From: Nemertoderma westbladi
Taxonomy: Eukaryota; Xenacoelomorpha; Nemertodermatida; Nemertodermatidae
Direction: 5' to 3'
DNA length: 46,957 nt
NCBI GenBank assembly: GCA_032718475.1
Contig: JAUCBJ010004499.1
Location: forward strand, 1-46,957
Under the pieces are notes generated by a model. It had not been told where the DNA came from and ran no database searches. It worked only from the letters and a program-made list of their open reading frames with translations. Below, piece after piece: positions 38,330 to 46,957 of this stretch. The position numbers and the translations under genes were made by a program. Numbering within the stretch: position 1 is the stretch's first letter; the number at the start of each line of letters is the position of its first letter.

Positions 38330-39783
38330 TTGATTGAGGGATATGATTATGTATTGTGGTGTGAAAAACAGTCTCTTATCATCATCTATCACACTTGTTA
38401 ACCTTTTTTCAGTATAACTGGCTCTGGCCTAACAACGGAATTTGTGTTGTATTCACTACCGGTACTGCTCAATACTGCAGTGACTGACGTGACTTACCAG
38501 CCTACCCTTACCCTCTACCTACGGTAGTATGGTACTGGTAATTAACAGAATGAAATCGTATTTTTTTTACATTACCGGTAATTAAAATGGTTATTTTAGC
38601 GGGTTGAGTATCTACATTTTGTAGATAGATATGTACCTTAAGGTCTGGGGGCTGGCCCTACATTACGGTACCGGTACCATTTAGCAATGATAATACAGTA
38701 ACTGGTTCGCAATATTTAGAAATATGTGCAGTAACTAAGAGCGCAGATTTTCCCATACCGGTACCACCTTTTGCATGTAAAAGTGCTGAAGTGCAATAAA
38801 TTAATGTCGCAAATATTGAAAAAAATGTTTTTATACACAGTTGTTCCTTTTCTATGTATCTTAAAGTTACTTAAATTCCGGAAAGATTTAGCTACCGATA
38901 TGTATTAAATGATTATTTTCGTTTTTTTTAAGTGATATATTCCTGTATTCTTTTGTACATAAATAATATAACATTATGAATATAATTATATACCGGTATT
39001 TCTAGTTATCGTCAATTTGTTATTGTTTGATTTGTTCGGTATTTTTATACTGTGCAAAATTTATTTCAGATTCCATAGTTTATACTAGTAATTTGTTCCG
39101 CAATGTGGTACGGAGTTGGTAAGAGTGAATGTTAATGTTATTTATCAAACTCGAAAGTAAAATGTGCAGTGCAGTCAGTTTATCTTGATCATTTGCCCAC
39201 TTTCTGAAATATGAAATATAAATATTAATTTGAGTTAGCTTTCAATGTTTTACTTATAAAAGTATTATATATACCCATCCCATACCGATATAATTTTCAT
39301 GACCTACTGTGGATCGGTTATTACCGCAGATACAGAGTTACACACATTCGAGAAATGTTATTATCACCAATATATACCCATAATAAATGTCCTTGGTGGG
39401 CAATTTTTTTGAGGTGGGGGCAATAAGTACTTTAAATTCAGGAAAATATAGGCCTACTTACTATTGTGTTGTTAGCACTGGTGTGAATGGAACAAGGTAA
39501 AATTGTGTTTAAAAAAATTTAAGTCATAGATTGTCAATCCGTTGACATGGAATGATAATATTGCGGCGTCTTTATACGCAACCCTAAGCCTGTGTTGTCA
39601 TCTGTACTAAAAGAGAATATCGTTACGGTTATTAGAATAAAGTTATTATAAGCTCAATTTCAACTGACGCAGAATTTAATGAGGTTTTCAAATCTTAAAA
39701 CGGCTCAGCGAGAGACTGAATTCCCACAAACACTAAAACTGGCGTCTGAAATGTTCATTGATATACACCATGTCCTGGAATAT
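38330..39783. other. region downstream of the cold-shock gene
   Basis: The first 470 bp probably contain its 3' UTR. The rest is AT-rich with frequent TACCGGTA words and no supported gene. Confidence 0.45.
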
Positions 39784-40429
39784 AGTGTCGTTATTCAAGT
39801 ACCTGCCCCCCCCCCCCCCCCCCAAATGTTTCTACAAATCTTAATGAGATTGCATGAAATTTGAAACAGAGATAGTTTCACCTCCCTCCTCCTTGCTGGG
39901 TGAGCCAGAATTTTTATTTTTGCTTTCAATCTTTAGCTACAAGCGTTTGAAAAAGGTGTCTCTGGTGATATTTCACCAGTTACACTGCAGTTATTCATGA
40001 ACCTTATCGTGATTTGTTGTTAGAAATAGAAAGCTAACCATGCAAGGATTCCAAAAATGTAAAAATATTTGAATTTGGTTGGGAAATAGCTGAGATATGA
40101 GCGTTCAAAAGTTTCATGGTTTTGCACCTGCGTTAGGCTGTTTTATTCTATTAAATAAAAACACTATATTCTAGAACATTTTGTTTATGTATGAATAGCT
40201 ACATAATAGTAATAGACAAAATGGATATAATACTTCGACAATTGCACACCAACCACTAATAAATGTGAACTCCAACTTAATTCATGAGAGTGACGCAATC
40301 AAGTTTCAATAAAAAGAAGTGGAACTGATGCTCTGGAACTGTGTATCAGGATGGTATCTATCATCTATGCCAATTTCGTCAAACAATCCTGGACCGTTCA
40401 CTCATTAAATTTACGTACAACGTACTGTT

Positions 40430-41010
40430 ATTACTCTGTGGAAATCAATGGCAGTACCGTCAATATTATTTGGAATTAAATTTATTGTTGGCTCATTAAA
40501 CTCAAGCCAGATAGAAACACTTGACATTCACTATAGGAAGCAACTTCGAAATCTGCTTTGTCTGGGCAACTATGTCAGTAATGATACTCTATGTCATTAC
40601 CTAACAGAGACACTTCCCCCTTTCCAGTGAAGCCTACAAGTCAATAGTTGGACTCATATTAAAAGTGACAGAATGCCCGAGTATTCCGCCCCATCAGCTC
40701 TCAGTATTATGTTACAACAACCACTCGATTACTCGAGACACGCTGGGATACGTAGTTTGTATCGCAATGCCACGCTATCCTTTCCCCTGCCAGATCTCAA
40801 ATCATTGACAATCTCTAATTATAGTAAGAATAGTCTAAACTCACGATTCCAGTCCCAACCACCATCATGGTGTACGAAGAAAAAAGGTGAATTCACATCT
40901 AGCTGCCTCCAGCAGACAAACATTCCGTTCGCTGTGCGACACGACCGCATTCTGGAATTCCATGGCATCGATAAATACCAACTTGCTACCAACCGTGCTG
41001 CATTATAAAC
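40430..41010 (+). pseudogene. LINE C-terminal relic
   Basis: A frame at 40448-40627 (SMAVPSILFGIKFIVGSLNS, then QIETLDIHYRKQLRNLL) resembles the region after the RT core of LINE proteins (..AIPSILYG..L..Q......LR.LLGL). A second frame, 40673-41008, continues with YSRHAGIRSLYRNATLSFPL and QTNIPFAVRHDRILEFHGID. The two are offset, so a frameshift separates them. The 3' UTR continues and was interrupted by the SINE at 41040. Confidence 0.55.
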
Positions 41011-41026
41011 TTTGAATACGTGTTTT

Positions 41027-41038
41027 AATTTATGATTT
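41027..41038. repeat. SINE target-site duplication (left)
   Basis: AATTTATGATTT, repeated at 41301-41312. Confidence 0.75.
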
Positions 41039-41039
41039 A

Positions 41040-41300
41040 GGCAGCAGCTTGGTCTAGTGGTGACATTACTGTGCTTCCGATTAGGGAGCCCGGGTTCGAT
41101 CCCTAGATAGGGCAGCACTTTTTGGGCGCAGTGCTTTAAATGCTGCAGCCTAGCCCAACCCCGGCTTTCATCCTTCAATGGTCGATAAATGGGAACCAAG
41201 GCAACTTGGAAAACAGAGTGGAAGGGTTTACTGTGGAAGATCACCCATGGTGGTGAACAGGCATTCCTTGGCTTAACTAGCCTAAAAGATTCTCCAATTC
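41040..41300 (+). mobile_element. tRNA-derived SINE
   Basis: The 5' part is tRNA-like with Pol III box A TGGTCTAGTGG (41050-41060) and box B GGTTCGATCCC (41093-41103), 32 bp apart as in tRNA genes. A roughly 180-bp body of unknown origin follows (for example GGTCGATAAATGGGAACCAA near 41181), without a poly-A tail. The 12-bp duplications flank it. Transcription would be by RNA polymerase III and mobilisation by a partner LINE. Confidence 0.8.
41050..41103 (+). promoter_or_regulatory. internal Pol III promoter of the SINE (boxes A and B)
   Basis: Box A matches TRGYNNANNNG and box B matches GGTTCGANNCC. Confidence 0.75.
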
Positions 41301-41312
41301 AATTTATGATTT
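41301..41312. repeat. SINE target-site duplication (right)
   Basis: AATTTATGATTT, same as 41027-41038. Confidence 0.75.
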
Positions 41313-41548
41313 TACAGTTTACAGACGCTTTTAATTATTTTAAACATAAGTTTTTAATGAATGTATAATTATATAAATAAATGCCGGTTTGACCGGATGA
41401 TTGCGCCTTCGTGCGCTCGAGTATAGTTGTAGTATGTTTAAAGAAGCATTGCATTGTTGCCCAGCTACGTTTGGGATAAACAAAATGTTCCAGAATATGA
41501 TGTATTATTAAAGAATAAATGGCCTGCATAGGAAGCTAATACATGCAA
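41313..41548. other. LINE 3' UTR remainder
   Basis: AT-rich sequence continuing the LINE relic beyond the SINE; AATAAA at about 41377 may be its end. No frame of note. Confidence 0.4.
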
Positions 41549-41876
41549 CTTTTGAATGCCCATATCTCGGCTATTTATCAACCAAATTGAAATGTTTTTA
41601 CATTTCTAGAATCCTTGCACGGTCAGCTTTCTATTGGTACCAACAAATCGCGATAAGGTTCAAGAATAACTGCAGTAAAACTGGTGAAACATCACCGGAG
41701 ACACCTTTTTCAAACGCGTGTAGTTAAAGATTAAAAGCAAAAATAAAAATTCTGGCTTACCCAGCAAGGAGGAGGGAGGTGAAACTATCTCTGTTTCAAA
41801 TTTCATGCAATCTCATTAAGATTTGTAGAAAAATTTGGGGGGGGGGGTGGGGTCCAGGTACTTGAATAACGACACT

Positions 41877-41902
41877 GGGGGGGGGGGGGGGGGGGGGGGG
41901 GT
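41877..41902. repeat. poly-G tract
   Basis: About 24 G interrupted by one T near its end, just outside the right arm of the inverted-repeat element. Confidence 0.9.
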
Positions 41903-42132
41903 GGTTATGGATCGAGAAGTTATCGGTTGTATCCATTAAAATTTTTATTGTGTATTTTAGATTTTGCTGTTGGAAAATATCCCTGCCGGAAAATGTCCTG
42001 GTTTGTCCGAATCCGAAACTGCCGTATCCATCTGCATAATATAATAATCAATTAATTAATAATTAACTGTATTTATTGTAATATGGTGTGTTTATGGAGT
42101 ATAATTATTAATCAAATGTCTCTAGGTATTTT
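41903..42132. other. LINE 3' flank
   Basis: AT-rich; the element-strand 3' UTR of the LINE probably begins here. No feature recognised. Confidence 0.4.
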
Positions 42133-42720
42133 TTAAGATAAGGTCTGAAGGAATATTTTTTTTAATTCATAGGAAAACGAATTTTTTGATTTAGCATTTT
42201 TTATAACGCTAGGGAGGGCTTTCCATATTTTAGGGCCAGTTAATTTTAAGGATTTCTGGGTGAGCTGTAGTCTTACACGTGGAACAAAAAAAATTTGTGC
42301 AGAAATTGATCTAGTGTTATGTCTGTGGATGGAACTAGTTTGTTCAAATAAATTTTTTAATGCTTTAGTTTTTTTCATTTTTTTAATATCATACATATAT
42401 TTAGCCACTTCAAGTTCGAGAGGTAAAATACTTAAGTTTTTATAAATTGGGTTAGCATGAGCTTGATAATGGCTGAAAGTTATTGCTCGAACAATTTTAT
42501 TAACTTTTATTTTCAATTTATCAGTATGTGTTTTGTGTGCGTTGCCCCAGAGTAGGATATATATTCCGTATAGGATATGTGGATGAACTAGTGCGAAGTA
42601 GAGGGTTCTTAAGATGTGCAGAGGTAGAATGTATCTTAATTTGAATAAAAATTCCAGTAAGTTTCGAGATTTTTGAGTGTATGTAATTACAGTGTGTTTT
42701 CCAGTCAATTTTATTATCAA
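42133..42720 (-). pseudogene. LINE-A: RT C-terminal frame (195 codons)
   Basis: Minus-strand frame with HILRTLYFALVHPHILYGIY, LLWGNAHKT, KVNKIVRAITFSHYQAHANP, SSIHRHNTRS and LTGPKIWKALPSVIKNAKS. This is the characteristic thumb/C-terminal sequence of CR1/L2/jockey-like LINEs (family pattern LYYALIHP..YGI.VWGN, NTR, GP.LWN.LP). It runs to the natural stop and is separated from the catalytic frame by a disrupted stretch (42721-42887). Confidence 0.85.
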
Positions 42721-42887
42721 TATAAATACCTTAGAATTTTGATGCTGTTTTTTGTATAATTGAGATAGAGCGGAGTGTAACCGGGGGGAGCGTTGTTTGT
42801 CTGCAATAAATTATTAAAAATAATGTATTCTGTTTTTTTTTTAATTCAGGGAGAGTTTATTGTCTATGAGCAAGTTATCAAGTTTTA

Positions 42888-43600
42888 CTAGTTCGTGATT
42901 GAAAGTTCCAATAAGGTTATTAATGTTTTTAGCGCAATGTACTGTAGTAGTGTTGTGTCATCGGCGAAAAGTGTGGAAAGGAGATCAGTACAGTTTGGAA
43001 GATCATTAATGTAAAGTAGAAACAATATTGGGCTCAGTATGGCCCCCTGTGGAGTTCCACAGGGTGACCCAGTACGTTCAGAAGTAATACCATTGATGTG
43101 AACTACTGTATGTGCGACCTGTTGTGTAAGAATTCTACCAAGGAGCTGTAAGGGGAGTCCGCGTATACCGTAACAGTCTAGTTTCTTAAGGAGAATGTCG
43201 TGGTTGAGTGTGTCGAAAGCCTTTGACCGACGACATTCATTCATATTAGGTGCGCCGTCGCCGCGACCCCAGGATAGTCTTCTTTAGGTCTATCGATATG
43301 AGACAGGCTGAGCCACCGCCATCCAATGTATGCTGTATTTGTTCAGTAACTGTTAAGATTGCGTCACTTGTGGTAATGTTTTTCCTGAAACCATGTTGGG
43401 ATGAAGTGAGTACAGTAATTCGAATTTGTTTAGGTTTGTTAATTTAGTGTTAATTACGCGTTCATATATTTTTGTGAAAATGGGTAATATTGATATAGGA
43501 CGATAATTATTTTTATCTGTGGGGTCCCCCGTTTTAAAGACTGGAGTAATTTTTGCTATTTTCAGTGTGTTAGGATAGAATCCCTTTGAGAATGATAAAT
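42888..43600 (-). pseudogene. LINE-A: RT catalytic core, broken
   Basis: Frame 42888-43244 has SKAFDTLNHDILLKKL (box with the first catalytic Asp), GTPQGAILSPILFLLYINDL and LSTLFADDTTLLQ, the FADD catalytic pair. Upstream, in a shifted frame at about 43480-43600, FYPNTLKIAKITPVFKTGDP and TDKNNYRPISIL give the first RT blocks. At least one frameshift or insertion near 43250 and several stops inactivate it. Confidence 0.85.
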
Positions 43601-43934
43601 TAATTAAATATGTTAAGTGCGGGGCTAGAATATGAGCTGCTACTGTATTTTAATTAGTAATACTGTAAAATCATCATAGGTTGAACAGTTATTATCAATA
43701 TCTAATAAATAATTTCATTCTCACACGGTTCAACCAATGTAAATGAATTAGGGCGAGTGTTTTTAATGTGCCTGTTGGGATGTCTATTAGATTTTGGTAT
43801 TAGATCTGCTAGTTGAGGGCCGATTGAAGCAAAGTGATTGTTAAAGATGTTCGCTATTTGGTAAGTATCTGAAGTGGTGTCGTTGTTTATGTTATTTATT
43901 TTAATTTTAACAGGAGACGATAATTTTTTTGAGC
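43601..43934 (-). pseudogene. LINE-A: endonuclease-RT linker
   Basis: Shifted frames read SKKLSSPVKIKINNINNDTT and IANIFNNHFASIGPQLADLI, typical of the segment before the RT in CR1/L2-like elements. Confidence 0.65.
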
Positions 43935-43954
43935 GATGTAATACAGTATTAATT
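43935..43954. repeat. target-site duplication of LINE-B (left)
   Basis: GATGTAATACAGTATTAATT; 19 of 20 match 44519-44538. Confidence 0.85.
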
Positions 43955-44518
43955 TTTTTTTTTGGTGCATGTTTGGTCAGTTGTTATCAGGAAATAAAAT
44001 TTTTATATGGATTAAAATAAAATAATAATTTTATCTAGTTTTGTGTCTCTCCAGTTCTCCAAATACAATATCTTCTCATCATCTCAAGAGTCTGACACCC
44101 TCACAGTATACTTCACTTCGATATGCTCTGCTTGGACACAGCGAATTAGCGAGATTGTTGAGGTATATTATGCGGTTCCTATACGTAGGCATCGTGTTGC
44201 AGTAGCTTTTCATCACCTTTCGATCGCCGCACCCCTTAAAATCATTCAGGAAAAAGAGGGGCATAGGTTGGAAGTAAGCCGCGGATCCTCTGCTGGCACG
44301 GTGGTATAGGAAAGAGGACTACGGTGACCTCGAAGGCAAAGCCCAGTTGTACGGAGTAAGCTGAAGGAAAGTCGACATCGCAACCAATGTGCAACCAATG
44401 TGCAACCGATGAATATGTGGAATCACGCTTCTCCGCCAGACGACCAGCAAGATGTGTTAAAAATCGGCCACACTCAGGTCCTGCAGCACCACTAGAGGTA
44501 AAAACGAGAGGAGTAAAT
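43955..44518 (-). mobile_element. LINE-B: 5'-truncated LINE copy inserted in LINE-A
   Basis: A 564-bp insert flanked by 20-bp duplications GATGYAATACAGTATTAATT (43935-43954 and 44519-44538, one mismatch). On the minus strand it ends in a short poly-A. Its upstream part reads SSGAAGPECGRFLTHLAGRL and, after a shift, RCRLSFSLLR and GLCLRGHRS. That resembles the C-terminal tail of another LINE group (..GPEC..F...LA.....F.LLR....CLRG.R). The remainder would be 3' UTR. The hallmarks fit target-primed reverse transcription. Confidence 0.75.
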
Positions 44519-44538
44519 GATGCAATACAGTATTAATT
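44519..44538. repeat. target-site duplication of LINE-B (right)
   Basis: GATGCAATACAGTATTAATT; pairs with 43935-43954. Confidence 0.85.
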
Positions 44539-45780
44539 GTTTTCCAAGTTTTCTTAGAATTGTTTTTATTTTTCTCAAATTCTTTCTTATAATATGTTTT
44601 TCAGCTGTACCTAGGACTTTAGTGAGGTTATTACGGTACTTTTTATAATTGTCTAGTTTTTCATCTTGGGTGTGACATTAGAGATGTATATAGATTATTT
44701 TTATTTATTACACATTTTATCAAATTTTGAGTCATCCAAGGATTTTTTGGAATTAAATGTGGCGCTATTTCTTTTTTCGGTAGATGAGTTTTACATACGT
44801 TTCCCAGATTTTTCTAAAAAATATCAAATTTATCATTATTTTGTATATTTTCGTCTCTGTATGTCCAGGTTTCAGATTTAAAAATATCATTGAGAAAATG
44901 TTCTTTATTAAATTTACTATAGTCGAAAATTGTAGTTGTTTCAGTGGGCTTTAAGTAGCAATCAAAATCATTAATTATTATAAACGTTGCTAAATGGTCA
45001 GTAGTTCCTAGTTCAGTAAGAGTGACCCGACCCCAGCTGTAATAAATTTATCGGTAATATTAGTTGAAATGTGATCAATTGTGGATTTTGTATATGGAGT
45101 TATTCTAGTCGGTTGTTTGATAAGTTGGTTGAAACAATAGGTATTTAATGTATTGATATATTTATTTGATGAGCTTGATATATTTATTTGATGAGCTTGA
45201 TATATTTAGAGTATTAATGTTAAAATCTCCCGTAATTATGGTATCGTATTTCGCGTCAGTGGTATTATTTAGTAGAGTAGTTAGTTCATTCAAAAAATGT
45301 TCTTCAGGGCATTTCCCAGGTCTGTATATGTACTAGTAGTGGTTTGGGGTTGGCGGTAGCTCTGCCTGGGGTCAATAGTATCCAAGAAGACTCACACCCA
45401 TCTACCGTACATTGTATTTTCGTAGTGCTGTGATATTCATATTGCAGTCCCACCTCGAACTCGTTTACCGTAGTATCTATTATTTATTAGGGGGCCTACA
45501 TATCCTTCAATTTTAATTAATGATAGATCAGTTGCGTCAGTCAAAAATTTTCGGTAAAAGTTAATATATCAAACTGTTTGTTTAGTAGGTGGAGGTAGTT
45601 TCTCGTATCCTGTAAATTTTTACTTAGACTTCTACAATTACGGTGAAATACCGTAAGAGATTTTTTATTAGAGTTGGAGTGGTTGGAAAGCAAGTTGAAA
45701 GATTCGTGGGTGAAGTATTCAGAGCTATCTATAGTAGAAATTAGGTTAGTATCAGGGTCGCTAGATCACAGGTGGTTGTT
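44539..45780 (-). pseudogene. LINE-A: APE-type endonuclease region, broken
   Basis: The minus strand, read in pieces, gives the order of an APE endonuclease: RNCRSLSKNLQDTRNYLHLL, NKQFDILTFTEN, IKIEGY, AKYDTIITGDFNINTLN (about 45190-45240, with the GDFN motif), then QPTRITPYTKSTIDHI and a DH-containing DHLATF segment. Frames change and stops occur. A short internal duplication TTGATATATTTATTTGATGAGC is at 45154-45200. The element's 5' end is not clear but lies near 45.8-45.9 kb. Confidence 0.75.
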
Positions 45781-46430
45781 TGAATCCGTGAAGTCAATTT
45801 GTTCAGTGACGTCTCCGCGAGGGAATATGTCGAGGCTTTTACAGGCAAGCTGGCAATTCAATAACAATTATGTCCAGACTTTAACCTAAGATCTGTTACA
45901 GTGGATTCGCGTATATAGTTCTTATGAGTGTTGTCAAGGCCTCGGGGTACCTGTCACATTAACAGGTACACTCACGCAAGTCGTGTATATATATGTATTA
46001 TTTAATACGTATATCTGGTCAGTATGTACAATTAATTACTTGAATGTGTGTGCCTCGGCACTAGAAACTGCTTCAAAGGTATACGTATAAAAGTATACGT
46101 GTAAACCATTCCGTTATGTTGCGTTGTCTGTGAACAAGCATACGTGTGACTTATTTATATTGCAAGTAGGACGCTATGTCGAACCTAAAGCAGGGTAAGT
46201 GAATGGTTTACTCGTACTGAACACATCATGATATCTAATGGATTATAGTTACAAGTTGGGGAATAATATTGCAGTATTGCGGATCAGGCCCTTGCCTTAT
46301 GGTGGTGATCATAATATCTGGGGGGGCAGAGGCCAAATCTGGGGGGGCAAACCTTTAACTGGGTTTGTGGGGAGATACAGCAAAGTGGGAGTTAATTTAG
46401 TACATAAAAATTCAATATTGTTGAAGAGCG
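45781..46430. other. intergenic stretch
   Basis: No supported gene. ATGTCGAACCTAAAGCAGGG followed by TAAGTG at about 46174 resembles a start codon plus donor site but has no support. Confidence 0.4.
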
Positions 46431-46840
46431 TGTGGGGCAAGCCACGAAGTTGGTGGAGCCTTGGCGAACTGACACTGTTAAGGAGTATGTCAATAAAATG
46501 GCAAATAGTTGTTGACGTAACGATTTCATTAACGTAACATTCAAATAACTTTGTCCGATTTAAAGCTGTCGAATTGAAACTTTGTCCATTATTTAGCGAC
46601 TTTTGAAACCAACAGTTCAGCAGTCTCCCGCTAGATGGCTACATGTTTAAGCATTAAATGTCCTCCCATTTTCTGAGGTCTTAAATCGACTGCAGATTTC
46701 CAGACTGTGACCTAGACTGCCTCTAGGTGTAAAGTGATCAAGGGACATCTGCTTAGATTTTGCCAATATTTCTTTCGCGTTGGCACTTACATAAGTTTAT
46801 GTCACGTGCTGCGCGAAGGACCCACTTCAGGTATAATATG
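46431..46840. mobile_element. MITE-like element, copy B
   Basis: Related to copy A at 4798-5268: GTGGGGCAAGCCACGAAGTT, GAGCCTTGGCGAACTGACAC, CCGATTTAAAGCTG, CTCCCGCTAGATGGC, CATTAAATGTCCTCCCATTT and the right-end GTGCTGCGCGAAGGACCCAC. Copy B lacks the GTC microsatellite and its right arm is degraded. Confidence 0.75.
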
Positions 46841-46957
46841 AATATGGTTAAGGTTAAGTTACAACAAATTATAGATATGGATACCAGCGCAAGCAACCCT
46901 CAGCGCCTACAGTCCCAATCCCAATAAACATTAACTTGGTCATTTTGGCGGCCAAAA
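46841..46957. other. window end, nothing recognised
   Basis: Short unique-looking sequence. Confidence 0.4.

Larger units (their letters stand above)
39784..41876. mobile_element. 2.1 kb inverted-repeat element
   Basis: Arms about 330 bp, 39784-40116 and 41549-41876, are inverted: AGTGTCGTTATTCAAGTACC starts the left arm and its complement ends the right. Both contain a G/C homopolymer, CTCCTCCTTGCTGGGT and GAGATATGAGCGTT-like words. The arms share words with the single repeat at 13950-14250. Between them lie a LINE relic and a SINE. Confidence 0.85.

Noticed and set aside
41040-41118. Functional tRNA gene
   Set aside because: Boxes A and B are present, but the sequence does not close into a clear acceptor stem and is followed by a SINE body with flanking target duplications.
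46174-46204. ATG followed by AAGCAGGGTAAGTG, like a first exon with splice donor
   Set aside because: Only nine codons, no promoter, acceptor or downstream exon visible.

Overview
The window looks like nuclear DNA of a metazoan, probably a marine invertebrate. It is AT-rich, has almost no open coding capacity outside transposable elements, and is dense with inverted-repeat (foldback/MITE-like) elements, G/C homopolymers, decayed LINEs and one tRNA-type SINE. I cannot name the species. The only convincing host-type gene is a small intronless cold-shock-domain protein at 38060-38329 (+).

The centrepiece is a young BEL/Pao LTR retrotransposon on the minus strand, 17042-34545 (17.5 kb). Its two 2.09 kb LTRs differ by three substitutions and one 5-bp indel, end in TGTTA...TAACA, and are flanked by the 5-bp duplication TACAC. 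In element order it has: the 5' LTR (32456-34545), a 1.1 kb leader with CTGTAC/GTACAG hairpin repeats, an N-terminal Gag frame of 520 aa (31330-29768), and then, in the same frame after one UAG codon, 2250 further codons. These code for DUF1759-like Gag, zinc knuckles, aspartic protease, reverse transcriptase, RNase H, integrase and DUF5641, ending at 23015. After that come 3.9 kb holding two overlapping unidentified frames (about 22220-21569) and other sequence, and then the 3' LTR (17042-19126).

Three properties of this element look new to me: (1) one 2772-codon frame split by a single UAG placed in a predicted stem; (2) seven copies of an 18-bp palindrome, consensus CCAAACCCRCRGGTTTGG, scattered through coding and non-coding parts in all three reading frames, with compensatory changes; (3) a strong, strand-specific excess of GGTAAG (splice-donor/U1-type) hexamers in the coding strand, 20 by my count in 8.3 kb.

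Left flank (1-17041): short tandem duplications; a MITE family copy (4.8-5.3 kb) with a second copy at 46.4 kb; LINE reverse-transcriptase relics at 5.35-6.1, 12.2-13.0 and 15.9-16.3 kb; a nested inverted-repeat element at 6.8-9.7 kb with a clean internal insertion; a TIR element with internal 180-bp tandem repeats (10.9-12.2 kb); a possible small secreted-peptide ORF (9762-9989, minus); and an unidentified 106-codon frame at 16.5-16.8 kb.

Right flank (34546-46957): an 887-bp near-perfect palindrome whose tip received the BEL insertion; two related 160-bp hairpins (36.1 and 37.4 kb); the cold-shock gene; a 2.1 kb inverted-repeat element enclosing a LINE relic and a SINE with target duplications; and a decayed minus-strand LINE (42.1-45.8 kb) with endonuclease and RT, itself split by a second 5'-truncated LINE copy with a 20-bp target duplication. 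All assignments were made by eye; no database search was run.
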